A stretch of DNA of 64,000 nt from Micromonospora echinofusca (lineage in GTDB: Bacteria; Actinomycetota; Actinomycetes; Mycobacteriales; Micromonosporaceae). Position numbers and translations under genes: made by a program. Positions 48,756-56,725 of the stretch are shown piece after piece (positions within the stretch are counted from its first letter, which is position 1; each line of letters starts with the position of its first letter). The stretch is taken from the NCBI RefSeq assembly GCF_900091445.1, contig NZ_LT607733.1, positions 4,181,001-4,245,000 on the forward strand, in the 5' to 3' direction. The notes under the pieces were generated by a model. It was not told the origin of the DNA. It searched no databases and worked only from the letters and a program-made list of their open reading frames with translations.

Positions 48756-49742
48756 ATGCCCGCCATCACCGTCGACAACGTGCTCGTCCTGCCCCGCGTG
48801 CCCCGGCTCGACGAGTCCACCGCGTTCCGGCCGGTCCGCCGGCTGACCACCGCGCCCAGCGGCTACGAGGGCGAGGGCTTCCCGGTCCGCCGGGCGTTCG
48901 CCGGCGTGCCGGTGAGCGAGCTGGACCCGTTCATCCACCTGGACCAGATGGGCGAGGTGGACTACGCGCCGGGCGAGCCGAGGGGCACGGCCTGGCACCC
49001 GCACCGCGGCTTCGAGACGGTGACCTACATGATCGACGGGATCATGGACCACCAGGACTCGCAGGGTGGCGGCGGCACGATCACCAACGGCGACACCCAG
49101 TGGATGACGGCCGCGAGCGGGCTGCTGCACATCGAGGCGCCGCCGGAGCACCTCGTCATGAGTGGCGGGCTGTTCCACGGCACCCAGCTCTGGGTCAACC
49201 TGCCCCGGGCCGCCAAGATGAACCCGCCCCGCTACCAGGACATCCGTGGCCGGGAGGCGGCTCTGCTGACCACGCCCGACGGTGGCGCGCTGATCCGGGT
49301 CATCGCCGGGGAGATCGCCGGGCACCGGGGGCCGGGCTCCACCCACACCCCGATCACCATCACCCACGTGACGGTGCAGCCGGGCGCGCGCGTCGACCTG
49401 CCGTGGCGGCCGGACTTCAACGCCCTGGTCTACGTGCTGGGCGGGCGGGGCACGGTGGGCACCGACGGGCGGCCGGTGCACACGGGCCAGCTCGCCGTGC
49501 ACGGCCCCGGCGACGCGCTGACCTTCGCCGCGGACGCCAGCCAGGACGGCCACACCCCGACGCTGGACCTCTACATCATGGGTGGCGAGCCCATCCGGGA
49601 GCCGGTGGCGCACTACGGGCCGTTCGTCATGAACACCCGCGACGAACTGCTCCAGGCGTTCGAGGACTTCAAGGCCGGTCGGCTCGGTGTCGTCCCCGCC
49701 GAGCGGCTGCCGCACACCGAGGGCCAGGCCCCGAGGCCCTGA
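48756..49742 (+). CDS. Pirin family protein
   Basis: A 328-residue bicupin of the pirin family. The N-terminal cupin has the metal ligands in AWHPHRGFETVTY (two His) and GLLHIEAPPEH (His, Glu). Some bacterial pirins are quercetin dioxygenases, others regulate central metabolism. A CTGAGGAGTCC ribosome site precedes the ATG. It is translated behind marR, suggesting induction by the MarR ligand. Confidence 0.93.
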   Translation: MPAITVDNVLVLPRVPRLDESTAFRPVRRLTTAPSGYEGEGFPVRRAFAGVPVSELDPFIHLDQMGEVDYAPGEPRGTAWHPHRGFETVTYMIDGIMDHQDSQGGGGTITNGDTQWMTAASGLLHIEAPPEHLVMSGGLFHGTQLWVNLPRAAKMNPPRYQDIRGREAALLTTPDGGALIRVIAGEIAGHRGPGSTHTPITITHVTVQPGARVDLPWRPDFNALVYVLGGRGTVGTDGRPVHTGQLAVHGPGDALTFAADASQDGHTPTLDLYIMGGEPIREPVAHYGPFVMNTRDELLQAFEDFKAGRLGVVPAERLPHTEGQAPRP

Positions 49743-49780
49743 GCCCACGGCCGGGCGGCGCCCATCGTCGCGGCGCGGCG

Positions 49781-49909
49781 TCAGGAGACGGCGAATATGC
49801 CCGCGACGCCCAGGATCACCATGAGCAACACGGTCACCAGCGCACCCCGCTCGCTCTCCACCGCCGGCTCGCGGTGCTCGGTCGCGGAGTTCGTCGTCTC
49901 GCCGGGCAT
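49781..49909 (-). CDS. 42-residue single-pass membrane protein
   Basis: A short gene reading MPGETTNSATEHREPAVESE at the N-terminus, then one transmembrane helix (ALVTVLLMVILGVAGIFAV) ending at the stop. A strong GAGGAGGCAAC ribosome site precedes the ATG, which makes translation likely despite the size. The acidic tail is predicted to be exposed. No function recognised. Confidence 0.6.
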   Translation of the reverse strand: MPGETTNSATEHREPAVESERGALVTVLLMVILGVAGIFAVS

Positions 49910-50050
49910 GGTGTTGCCTCCTCGGTGTCGCGTCGTGATCGGGCGGGATGTCGGGGGTCGTCCGGCCGGGTCACCGGGGTGCCGGTCGGGATGCGGACCC
50001 GCGACGTGGGTCCTACCGTGAGGACGTTGTCGACCTCGGGGGGCTGGAAC

Positions 50051-51640
50051 GTGGCACCACGCAACTGGTTCCTCAACGCAGCCGAACGCGCCAACCCGGT
50101 GTCAGAGTTACCCGTCTGGACCAGCGGTAACCTCGCCGAGCCGTTAATTCACGGTGTCGCGTACTTCGACCGGCTGGTCGACGAGGTGGAGGCCCTGGAG
50201 GCCGGCGACCACCTCTTCTTCACCGACTGGCGGGGCGACCCGGACCAGCGGCTGCGCCCGGACGGGCCGACCGTGGCGCAGCTCTTCGCGCGGGCCGCGC
50301 AGCGGGGCGTGGTGGTCAAGGGCCTGATCTGGCGCTCCCACCTCGACCTGCTGGCCTACAGCGAGGCGGAGAACCGCAACCTGAGTGAGACGGTCTCCGC
50401 CGCCGGCGGCGAGGTGCTGCTCGACCAGCGGGTCCGCCGGGGCGGCTCGCACCACCAGAAGCTGGTGGTGCTGCGGCACCCGCGGGCGCCGGAACGCGAC
50501 GTCGCCTTCGCCGGCGGGATCGACCTGTGCCACAGCCGGCGTGACGACGCCGCGCACCGGGGCGACCCGCAGGCGGTGCAGATGTCCACCCGCTACGGGG
50601 CCCATCCGCCCTGGCACGACGTGCAGCTCGCGGTGCGGGGGCCGGCGGTGGGTGCGCTGGACACCACCTTCCGGGAGCGGTGGAGCGACCCGATGCCGCT
50701 GGACTCGGAGAACCCCCTCGCCTACCTGCGCGACCGGCTGCGCGGCGCGGACCTGCGGCCCGACCCGCTGCCGCCGCAGCCGGCCGACCCGCCGCCCTGC
50801 GGCCCGCACCACGTCCAGGTGCTGCGCACCTACCCGGCGGTACGGCCCCGCTACTCCTTCGCCCCGGACGGCGAGCGCACGGTGGCGCGCGGCTACACCA
50901 AGGCGGTCCGGCGGGCCCGGCGGCTGATCTACCTGGAGGACCAGTACCTGTGGTCCACCGAGGTGGCCGACCTGTTCGCCAAGGCGCTGCGCGACAACCC
51001 CGACCTGCACCTGGTCGCGGTGGTCCCCCGGTATCCGGACGTGGACGGCCGGTTGGCGCTGCCGCCCAACACGGTCGGCCGCGAGCAGGCACTCTCACTC
51101 TGCGAGCGGGCGGCCCCGGAGCGGGTGCACGTGTTCGACGTCGAGAACCACGCCGGCGCCCCGGTGTACGTGCACGCCAAGGTCTGCGTGGTCGACGACG
51201 TGTGGGCCAGCGTCGGCAGCGACAACTTCAACCGCCGTTCCTGGACGCACGACAGCGAGCTGTCCTGCGCCGTACTGGACGAGACCCGGGACGAACGGGC
51301 ACCGACCGACCCGGCCGGCCTCGGCGACGGCGCCCGGCTCTTCGCCCGGGAGCTGCGGTTGCGGCTGTGGCGCGAGCACCTGGACCGCGACCCCGACGGC
51401 GGCGAGGAGGCCGACCTGGTCGACCCCGCCGACGCCGTGGCGGCGATCACCGCCGCCGCCGACGCGCTGCGACGGTGGTACGACACCGGGCGGGCCGGTC
51501 CCCGGCCGCCGGGCCGGCTGCTGCCACACCGGGCCGAACGGCTGCCCTGGTACACCCGGGCCTGGGCGCTGCCGGCGTACCGGCTGGTCTACGACCCCGA
51601 CGGCCGGCCGCTGCGGGCCCGGCGGTCCGGCACGTGGTGA
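50051..51640 (+). CDS. Phospholipase D-like protein with two HKD motifs
   Basis: A 529-residue phospholipase D superfamily enzyme. The two catalytic motifs are HHQKLVVLRHP (about residue 135) and HAKVCVVDDVWASVGSDNFN (about residue 380), as needed for one active site. It lacks a signal peptide, so it probably acts at the inner membrane, as a phosphatidyltransferase or phospholipase. Two in-frame TTA codons lie near the start (codons 20 and 32; 50108 and 50144), so translation may depend on the bldA leucine tRNA. GTG start after GGGGGCTGG. Confidence 0.88.
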   Translation: MAPRNWFLNAAERANPVSELPVWTSGNLAEPLIHGVAYFDRLVDEVEALEAGDHLFFTDWRGDPDQRLRPDGPTVAQLFARAAQRGVVVKGLIWRSHLDLLAYSEAENRNLSETVSAAGGEVLLDQRVRRGGSHHQKLVVLRHPRAPERDVAFAGGIDLCHSRRDDAAHRGDPQAVQMSTRYGAHPPWHDVQLAVRGPAVGALDTTFRERWSDPMPLDSENPLAYLRDRLRGADLRPDPLPPQPADPPPCGPHHVQVLRTYPAVRPRYSFAPDGERTVARGYTKAVRRARRLIYLEDQYLWSTEVADLFAKALRDNPDLHLVAVVPRYPDVDGRLALPPNTVGREQALSLCERAAPERVHVFDVENHAGAPVYVHAKVCVVDDVWASVGSDNFNRRSWTHDSELSCAVLDETRDERAPTDPAGLGDGARLFARELRLRLWREHLDRDPDGGEEADLVDPADAVAAITAAADALRRWYDTGRAGPRPPGRLLPHRAERLPWYTRAWALPAYRLVYDPDGRPLRARRSGTW

Positions 51641-51656
51641 GCGCGCGGGTGGGCGT

Positions 51657-52412
51657 TCAGACGGGTACGGAGAGGGCGTCGATCCTGCCGAAGGCGGGCA
51701 CGGCCCCGGTGCCGGCGTCGGTGGCGTGGACCGTCAGCCCACCGGGGTAGGCGAACGAGGCGCGCGGCGAGTAGAAGCCGAACCCGATGGTCAGCGGGTT
51801 CTCCGGGCGCAGCGCGTAGATCGGGTGGGCCGGCTCCAGGAACTCCAGCGACTCGATCACGAACGGGTCGACCGGTTCGGCGACGAACGGATGCACGGAA
51901 CTGAGCAGCTGCCCGTCGCGGGCCGTGAAGTAGCGGTGGTGGCCCCGGCTGATCGCTCCGCCGGTCTCGCCCACCTGGCAGCGGGCGCGGATCACCGGCA
52001 CGCCGTCGATTTCCGTCTCGGCGACGATGTCCCCGCCGTGGCGCTCGATGTGGGTACGGCCGACGACGGCGGGCGCGCCCCGCGCGGCGGCGTAGGCCCG
52101 GACCCGCTCGCTGCACGTCACGTAGTGCGTCCACCAGCCGCCGGGGTTGAGCCCGCCCGGCGCGTCCACCCCGGTCAGCGCCACGCCGAGGTAGGTCAGC
52201 GAGTACGCGCCGAAGCCGGAGGTCTGGCTGTCGTCGTCGACCACGTACTGGTTCATGAAGACCAGCCGCTCGGGCGACGGGCGCAGCCCGGCCGGGACCA
52301 GCGCCGCGACCGCGTCCGGGTCCGCCGGCAGCCAGCCGAAGTAGAGCGTGCGGCTGTTGACGACCAGGTGGGGAGCGGCGGGGTCGAGCACGGCACCTCC
52401 GGCGTGGGGCAT
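51657..52412 (-). CDS. Acetoacetate decarboxylase-like protein
   Basis: A 251-residue protein of the acetoacetate decarboxylase-like superfamily (ADC/DUF2071-type fold), beginning MPHAGGAVLDPAAPHLVVNSR. The Schiff-base lysine of true decarboxylases is not evident, so the enzyme activity is uncertain. Blocks such as LTYLGVALTGVD, TRHIERHGGDIVAE-like (THIERHGGDIVAETEID) and FVIESLEFLEPAHPIYALRPENPLTIGFGF are conserved in the group. Start ATG 52412 is preceded by a weak ribosome site and a palindromic operator candidate. Confidence 0.78.
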   Translation of the reverse strand: MPHAGGAVLDPAAPHLVVNSRTLYFGWLPADPDAVAALVPAGLRPSPERLVFMNQYVVDDDSQTSGFGAYSLTYLGVALTGVDAPGGLNPGGWWTHYVTCSERVRAYAAARGAPAVVGRTHIERHGGDIVAETEIDGVPVIRARCQVGETGGAISRGHHRYFTARDGQLLSSVHPFVAEPVDPFVIESLEFLEPAHPIYALRPENPLTIGFGFYSPRASFAYPGGLTVHATDAGTGAVPAFGRIDALSVPV

Positions 52413-52432
52413 GTACCCGCACGCTACGGGCC

Positions 52433-52448
52433 GTCCCGTTGACGGGAC
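52433..52448. promoter_or_regulatory. Candidate operator at the ADC-like gene
   Basis: The perfect palindrome GTCCCGT-TG-ACGGGAC lies 21 bp upstream of the ATG, over the expected -35 region, with a TAGCGT -10-like element between. The regulator is unknown. Confidence 0.45.
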
Positions 52449-52638
52449 AACGACGGAAAGCCGACATTCGACGCCGGTCGTCCGGTGGACCGTGGCCGCC
52501 CGGCCGGCCCGCCGGGGCCACCCGGATGTGTCGACGTCGATGTGCGGCGGAGCTGGCCGGCCGCTCGCCGGCGTAACCCGGCCCACAATCCGCGGGCACG
52601 TTTGCCCGCTTTGCCGCTCTCATTGTCGAAAATCACTT

Positions 52639-52653
52639 AAGTACATCGTACTT
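52639..52653. promoter_or_regulatory. Small inverted repeat in the sigma-factor leader
   Basis: AAGTAC-ATC-GTACTT, flanked by CGAAA and TTTCG, about 115 bp before the sigma gene in the AT-rich part. It may be a repressor or activator site. Confidence 0.4.
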
Positions 52654-52766
52654 TCGGCTAGATTTCGTCAGACCGATCGGGCTAAGGTGGCTCCCGAACG
52701 GACATCTGAAGTTAAACCTAAGCGTCACGTCTTTCATCCGCGGACGAGGTGCAGGGAGGACCACCC

Positions 52767-53594
52767 ATGACCGCGCCAACGATCAGCGAACAGGCGACCA
52801 CAACAACGCCGAGCACCACCGAGAAGCTCGATCCGCGTGCGCTCACCGACAGCGCCGCCGACCTGCTCAACGCGATGGCCGCGCTGCCGGCCGGCCACCC
52901 GTCCCGCGCCGCCCTGCGCGACCGCGCGATCGAGGCCTGGCTGCCGCTCGCCAACCACCTCGCGCACCGCTACAGCGGCCGGGGCGAGCCCACCGACGAC
53001 CTGGCCCAGACGGCCGCCGTCGGCCTGATCAAGGCCATCGACAAGTTCGACCCGACCCGCGGCGTCGACTTCGCCGGCTACGCGATCCCCACCATCATCG
53101 GCGAGCTCAAGCGGCACTTCCGCGACCGCACCTGGGACATCCGGGTGCCGCGTCGCCTCCAGGAGCTGCGCCTGGCCATCTCCGACGCCAACAGCACGCT
53201 GTTGCAGACCCTCGGCCGCTCCCCCACGGTCGCCGACATCGCCGCCCACCTCAAGCTCACCGAGGAAGAGGTGCTGGAGGGCCTGGAGGGTGCCCGCGCC
53301 TACAACGCGGTCTCGCTCTCCACGCCGACCGGCGACGGCGACCGCGCGACCGAGCTGGGCGACATGATCGGCGGCGAGGACGGCGAGTTCGAGCTGGCCG
53401 AGCTGCGGGTGGCCCTCGGCCCGGCGCTGGCGACGCTCGACGAGCGCGAGCAGAAGATCCTCACGCTGCGGTTCTACGGCAACCTGACGCAGTCGCAGAT
53501 CGCCGAGCAGATCGGCGTCTCGCAGATGCACGTCTCCCGGCTGCTGGCCCGCGCGCTGACCAAGCTGCGTGGGCAGCTCGACGGCACGTACTAG
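52767..53594 (+). CDS. SigB/SigF/SigG-family RNA polymerase sigma factor
   Basis: A 275-residue group 3 sigma factor. Region 2 is WLPLANHLAHRYSGRGEPTDDLAQTAAVGLIKAIDKFDPTRGVDFAGYA in part, region 3 follows (TLGRSPTVADIAAHLKLTEEEVLEGLE), and region 4 has LDEREQKILTLRFYGNLTQSQIAEQIGVSQMHVSRLLARAL. Together these match the stress/development SigB-like family of actinobacteria. AGGGAGGACCACCC precedes the ATG. No anti-sigma gene is adjacent, so its control must be elsewhere. Its likely promoter type is found at many genes in this window. Confidence 0.94.
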   Translation: MTAPTISEQATTTTPSTTEKLDPRALTDSAADLLNAMAALPAGHPSRAALRDRAIEAWLPLANHLAHRYSGRGEPTDDLAQTAAVGLIKAIDKFDPTRGVDFAGYAIPTIIGELKRHFRDRTWDIRVPRRLQELRLAISDANSTLLQTLGRSPTVADIAAHLKLTEEEVLEGLEGARAYNAVSLSTPTGDGDRATELGDMIGGEDGEFELAELRVALGPALATLDEREQKILTLRFYGNLTQSQIAEQIGVSQMHVSRLLARALTKLRGQLDGTY

Positions 53595-53655
53595 GGATAC
53601 GACCCAGGGGTTCCGGTCGGGTCGCCCGGCCGGCGCACCCAGCCGGAAGTGGTGG

Positions 53656-53718
53656 CGAAGGCCTCCGGTCGTGGAGTGGGACCGTCCAGGTCCCGCTCCG
53701 CCGACCCGGAGGCCTTCG
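53656..53718 (+). terminator. Compound hairpin after the sigma gene
   Basis: The outer stem CGAAGGCCTCCGG/CCGGAGGCCTTCG (13 bp) encloses an inner stem GGAGTGGGACC/GGTCCCGCTCC (11 bp with one wobble) and a GTCCA loop. It lies 62 bp after the sigma stop and before a convergent gene. Confidence 0.75.
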
Positions 53719-53804
53719 TGGCGCTCCGACGTGTCCCGGCCGGTCAGCGCCGCCCGTCGAGCCGCCCGGGTCGCCCCTGCGACGGGTGACCCGGGCGTCG
53801 GCGT

Positions 53805-54395
53805 TCAGCGGGCGGGCTCGCGCCACATCGGCCAGAACGGGGTGCCGTCCGGCAGGTGGAACGGCTCGGCGACCCGGTAGCCGTGCCGCGCGTACAGGTC
53901 GCGGCCCATCTCGCTGGCGGCCTCCAGGTAGCCGGGCACGCCCTCGGCGTCCAGTACGGCGTGGTGGTGCCGCAGCAGCACGCTGCCCAGCCCCTGCCCC
54001 TGCCGCTGCGGCGCGACGGCGAGGAACGCCAGGTGGTGGTGGTCCGCGTGCGGGTGGTGGGTCTCGAAGAGCTTGTCCAGGTGGGCGAACCGGTCCGTCC
54101 ACTGCCCGCACGCCGCGGCGAGCCGGGCGTCGTAGTCCTCCGGCGGCGGGGCCGGGTCGCCCACCGACGGGAACCAGACCGCCACCCCCGCCCGGTCCGC
54201 GGTCGCGTACACGAGGCCGTGGCGCATCGCGTGGTCCACCAGGATCGCGAACTGGCCGGCCAGCACGGACTGCCGCCGCCCTTCGTCGGGCACCAGCCAG
54301 CGCGGCGCGTCCAGGGCCATGAACGCCTCGGCGATCCGGTCGGCCACCAGCGACGTCTCCGCCGGCCCGAGCCGCTCCACCCGTACGCCGCTCAC
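53805..54395 (-). CDS. GNAT family N-acetyltransferase
   Basis: A 196-residue acetyl-CoA-dependent acyltransferase. The cofactor motif is FLAVAPQRQGQGLGSVLLRHHH at about residues 125-146, with LEAASEMGRDLYARHGY at the end. The N-terminal part is typical of the group fused-or-near-permease type. The GTG start overlaps the permease stop by 4 bp (GTGA), so it is co-translated with the APC permease and may act on its substrate, possibly an amine. Confidence 0.9.
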   Translation of the reverse strand: MSGVRVERLGPAETSLVADRIAEAFMALDAPRWLVPDEGRRQSVLAGQFAILVDHAMRHGLVYATADRAGVAVWFPSVGDPAPPPEDYDARLAAACGQWTDRFAHLDKLFETHHPHADHHHLAFLAVAPQRQGQGLGSVLLRHHHAVLDAEGVPGYLEAASEMGRDLYARHGYRVAEPFHLPDGTPFWPMWREPAR

Positions 54396-55918
54396 CGCCG
54401 GGCCCCCGTCGCGCTCGGCACGGGCCCGCCCGCGTGCCCGGTCGTCGGCACCGCCGCCGCCACGCTCTCCGCGCCCAGGCCGATCCGGGCGTACGTGTCG
54501 GGGCGGCTGCCACGCAGCACCAGCGCCCACAGCAGGCCGAGCAGCGCGGCGACCGGATAGACCGCCGGGACCGCCCAGCGCAGGGGTGAGTCCGGCGCCA
54601 CGCCGAGCAGGTCGGCGAAGTTGGCCACCGCCAGCGCGACGATCACGGTCAGGGCCACGGCGGCGAGGCCGGGGGCGACCGCGCGGCGCCACAGCGTCTC
54701 CTCCACCCGGCTGCGGGCGAAGAACGCGATCACCGCGACCGAGGTGGTGGCGATCAGCAGCAGCACGCCGAAGCCGCCGGCCGTGCCGACCCAGTAGAAC
54801 AGCTGCACCACCGGGTCCCAGCCGTTGAGCGCGTAGAGCACGATCACCACCAGCCCGAGCGCGCTCTGCGCGAGGGACGCCGCCCGGGGCGACCCGGTGC
54901 GCGGCGAGGTCTGCCCGAACACGGCCGGCAGCACCCGCTCCCGGCCGAGCGCGAAGGCGTACCGGGCGGTGGTGTTGTGGAAGGAGATCATCGCGGCGAG
55001 CACCGAGGTCAGGAAGAGCGCCTGGCCGATGGCCACGGCGGTGCCCCCGAGGTGCGCCTCGGCCAGGTTGAAGATCAGCCCGATGCTCTGCTCACCCGCC
55101 TCGGCGGCGATCCGGTCCGGCCCGACGGCGACGGTCATGCTCCACGACGACAGCGCGTAGATCCCCGCGATGATGGCGATGGAGAGGTAGGTGGCCAACC
55201 GCACCGTCCGCTGGGGGTCCTTGCTCTCCTCGCTGAACACCACGGCCGACTCGAACCCGACGAAGCCCAGGATGGCCAGCACCAGCACCGCGCCCGCCCC
55301 GGGCACGACGAGGTTCTCCGGGGAGAGGGCGGCGAAGCTCACGTCCCCGCCGGCCGGGTGGGCCAGCTGCCCGAGGTCGAAGACGACGATCACCACCATC
55401 TCGGCGACCAGCAGCGCCGCCAGCACCAGGCCGTTGAGGTCGACCCGGAGCAGGCCGAGTACGCCGACCGTCGCCCAGGCGATCAACGCCACGAGCCACC
55501 ACGCGGGGGCCACCCCGAACAGGCGGCCCAGCACCGGCTCCGCGGCGGCGCCGATGGTGCCGTACAGCCCCACCTGGAGGGCGTTGTACGCGATCAGCGC
55601 CACCCAGGCGGCGCCGACGCCGGCCGGGCGGCCCAGCCCCCGCGAGACGTAGGCGTAGAACGCGCCGGCGTTGGCCATCCGCCGCGCCATGGCCACGTAG
55701 CCGATGGAGAAGAGGGCGAGCACGGCGGCCACGGTCAGGAAGGCCACCGGGATGCCGAGCACCCCGACGACCCCGTAGCCGGTGGTGACGACGCCCGCCA
55801 CCACGGTCAGCGGGGCGGCGGCGGAGAGGACGAAGAAGATCACCGACGGCACGCCGAGCCGGCCGCGGGCCAGGGCCTCGGAGACGTTGCTCGGTCGGCC
55901 GAGCGTTGGTGTCGACAT
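54392..55918 (-). CDS. APC family amino acid/amine permease
   Basis: A 508-residue transporter with 12-13 predicted helices. The first helix GVPSVIFFVLSAAAPLTVVAG and the conserved GFESAVVFSEESKDPQR loop are typical of the amino acid-polyamine-organocation superfamily. It is translationally coupled to the GNAT gene, which suggests import and acetylation of an amine or amino acid. Starts at the ATG beginning MSTPTLGRPSNVSEALARG. Confidence 0.9.
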   Translation of the reverse strand: MSTPTLGRPSNVSEALARGRLGVPSVIFFVLSAAAPLTVVAGVVTTGYGVVGVLGIPVAFLTVAAVLALFSIGYVAMARRMANAGAFYAYVSRGLGRPAGVGAAWVALIAYNALQVGLYGTIGAAAEPVLGRLFGVAPAWWLVALIAWATVGVLGLLRVDLNGLVLAALLVAEMVVIVVFDLGQLAHPAGGDVSFAALSPENLVVPGAGAVLVLAILGFVGFESAVVFSEESKDPQRTVRLATYLSIAIIAGIYALSSWSMTVAVGPDRIAAEAGEQSIGLIFNLAEAHLGGTAVAIGQALFLTSVLAAMISFHNTTARYAFALGRERVLPAVFGQTSPRTGSPRAASLAQSALGLVVIVLYALNGWDPVVQLFYWVGTAGGFGVLLLIATTSVAVIAFFARSRVEETLWRRAVAPGLAAVALTVIVALAVANFADLLGVAPDSPLRWAVPAVYPVAALLGLLWALVLRGSRPDTYARIGLGAESVAAAVPTTGHAGGPVPSATGARR

Positions 55919-55957
55919 ACGCGGACTCCGGTTCGAGGGGAGGGGGTGGAGGGGCGG

Positions 55958-56584
55958 TCAGCCCACGCCGCGCAGCACGGCGGCGCCGACCGCGGCCTCG
56001 GTGTGCGCCACGAGTTCCCGCAGCGGCGGGGGCAGCGCCGGGATGAGCACGCCCAGCCGGTGGTGCGCCCGGGGGCCGGCGCTCCACAGCACCTCGCGGC
56101 TCAGCCCGGCGGCGACGACCAGACCCAGCAGCGTCCCGTCGGGCACGCTCGGCGGTTCGGGCCGGTCGAGCAGGGCGCGCAGCCGGGTGGCCGGCCAGGC
56201 CACCGCGTTGAGGTCGATCGGCAGGTAGCTGACGGTGGTGCGGAGCAGCCGGCGGCTCTCCTGCCGGCGCAGTACCCCCGCCCTGACCAGCCGCTCCCCC
56301 ACGGAGATGGTGGCGGTCTGCGCCAGGAAGCTGAGCCAGGTGCGCACCGGGTGCTGCTGCGTCTCGCCGACCAACTGGTCGAGCACGGTGTGCGCCAGCG
56401 CGTCCGCCGGGGGGCGGCGGTCGAGCACCGTGACCAGTCCGGAGGAGACGGTGGCGTGGCCGTGGAGGACCAGTTCGGCGAGCAGCCCGCCGGCGAGTCC
56501 GAGGCCGGTCGCCGTGGGGTGCAGCTTCGCCTTGCCCCGACTGTCGTTGTGGATGATCAGGAAGAACTCGTCGGCGATGAGCAA
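55958..56584 (-). CDS. GPP34 (GOLPH3-like) phosphoprotein
   Basis: A 208-residue helical protein of the GPP34/GOLPH3 family, common in actinobacteria, often in several copies with XRE/DUF397 genes; eukaryotic relatives bind phosphatidylinositol 4-phosphate. The start is best placed at the TTG 56584: GGAGG lies 5 nt upstream and the product begins LLIADEFFLIIHNDSRGK, matching family N-termini. The tail RELVAHTEAAVGAAVLRG is conserved. It is divergent from the XRE gene, across an inverted repeat. Confidence 0.82.
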   Translation of the reverse strand: MLIADEFFLIIHNDSRGKAKLHPTATGLGLAGGLLAELVLHGHATVSSGLVTVLDRRPPADALAHTVLDQLVGETQQHPVRTWLSFLAQTATISVGERLVRAGVLRRQESRRLLRTTVSYLPIDLNAVAWPATRLRALLDRPEPPSVPDGTLLGLVVAAGLSREVLWSAGPRAHHRLGVLIPALPPPLRELVAHTEAAVGAAVLRGVG

Positions 56585-56653
56585 CCGGTCCTCCCACGCG
56601 GGTTGTCCACAGTGATCGCAACCGGGCAAGGATGCACCGGCCGTGACTGCAAC

Positions 56654-56677
56654 GCAACTCCCGTTTGTGGAAGTTGC
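56654..56677. promoter_or_regulatory. Inverted repeat between GPP34 and XRE genes
   Basis: GCAACT(C)CC, 6 bp, GG(A)AGTTGC forms a 24-bp palindrome. It is a candidate operator for the XRE regulator, able to control both directions. Confidence 0.5.
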
Positions 56678-56725
56678 ACTCCGTGCTGGCGCGACCTGCG
56701 GATCTTGCCGTGACAGACTCGGAGG

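Larger units (their letters stand above)
52413..52766. other. 354-bp intergenic region upstream of the sigma factor
   Basis: No gene was found. The left side (52433-52448) carries a palindrome at the ADC-like promoter. The right third is clearly AT-richer and has a small inverted repeat and a GATTT-N13-GGGCTA element that could be a poor SigB-type promoter. A long leader of about 80 nt precedes the sigma gene. Confidence 0.6.
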
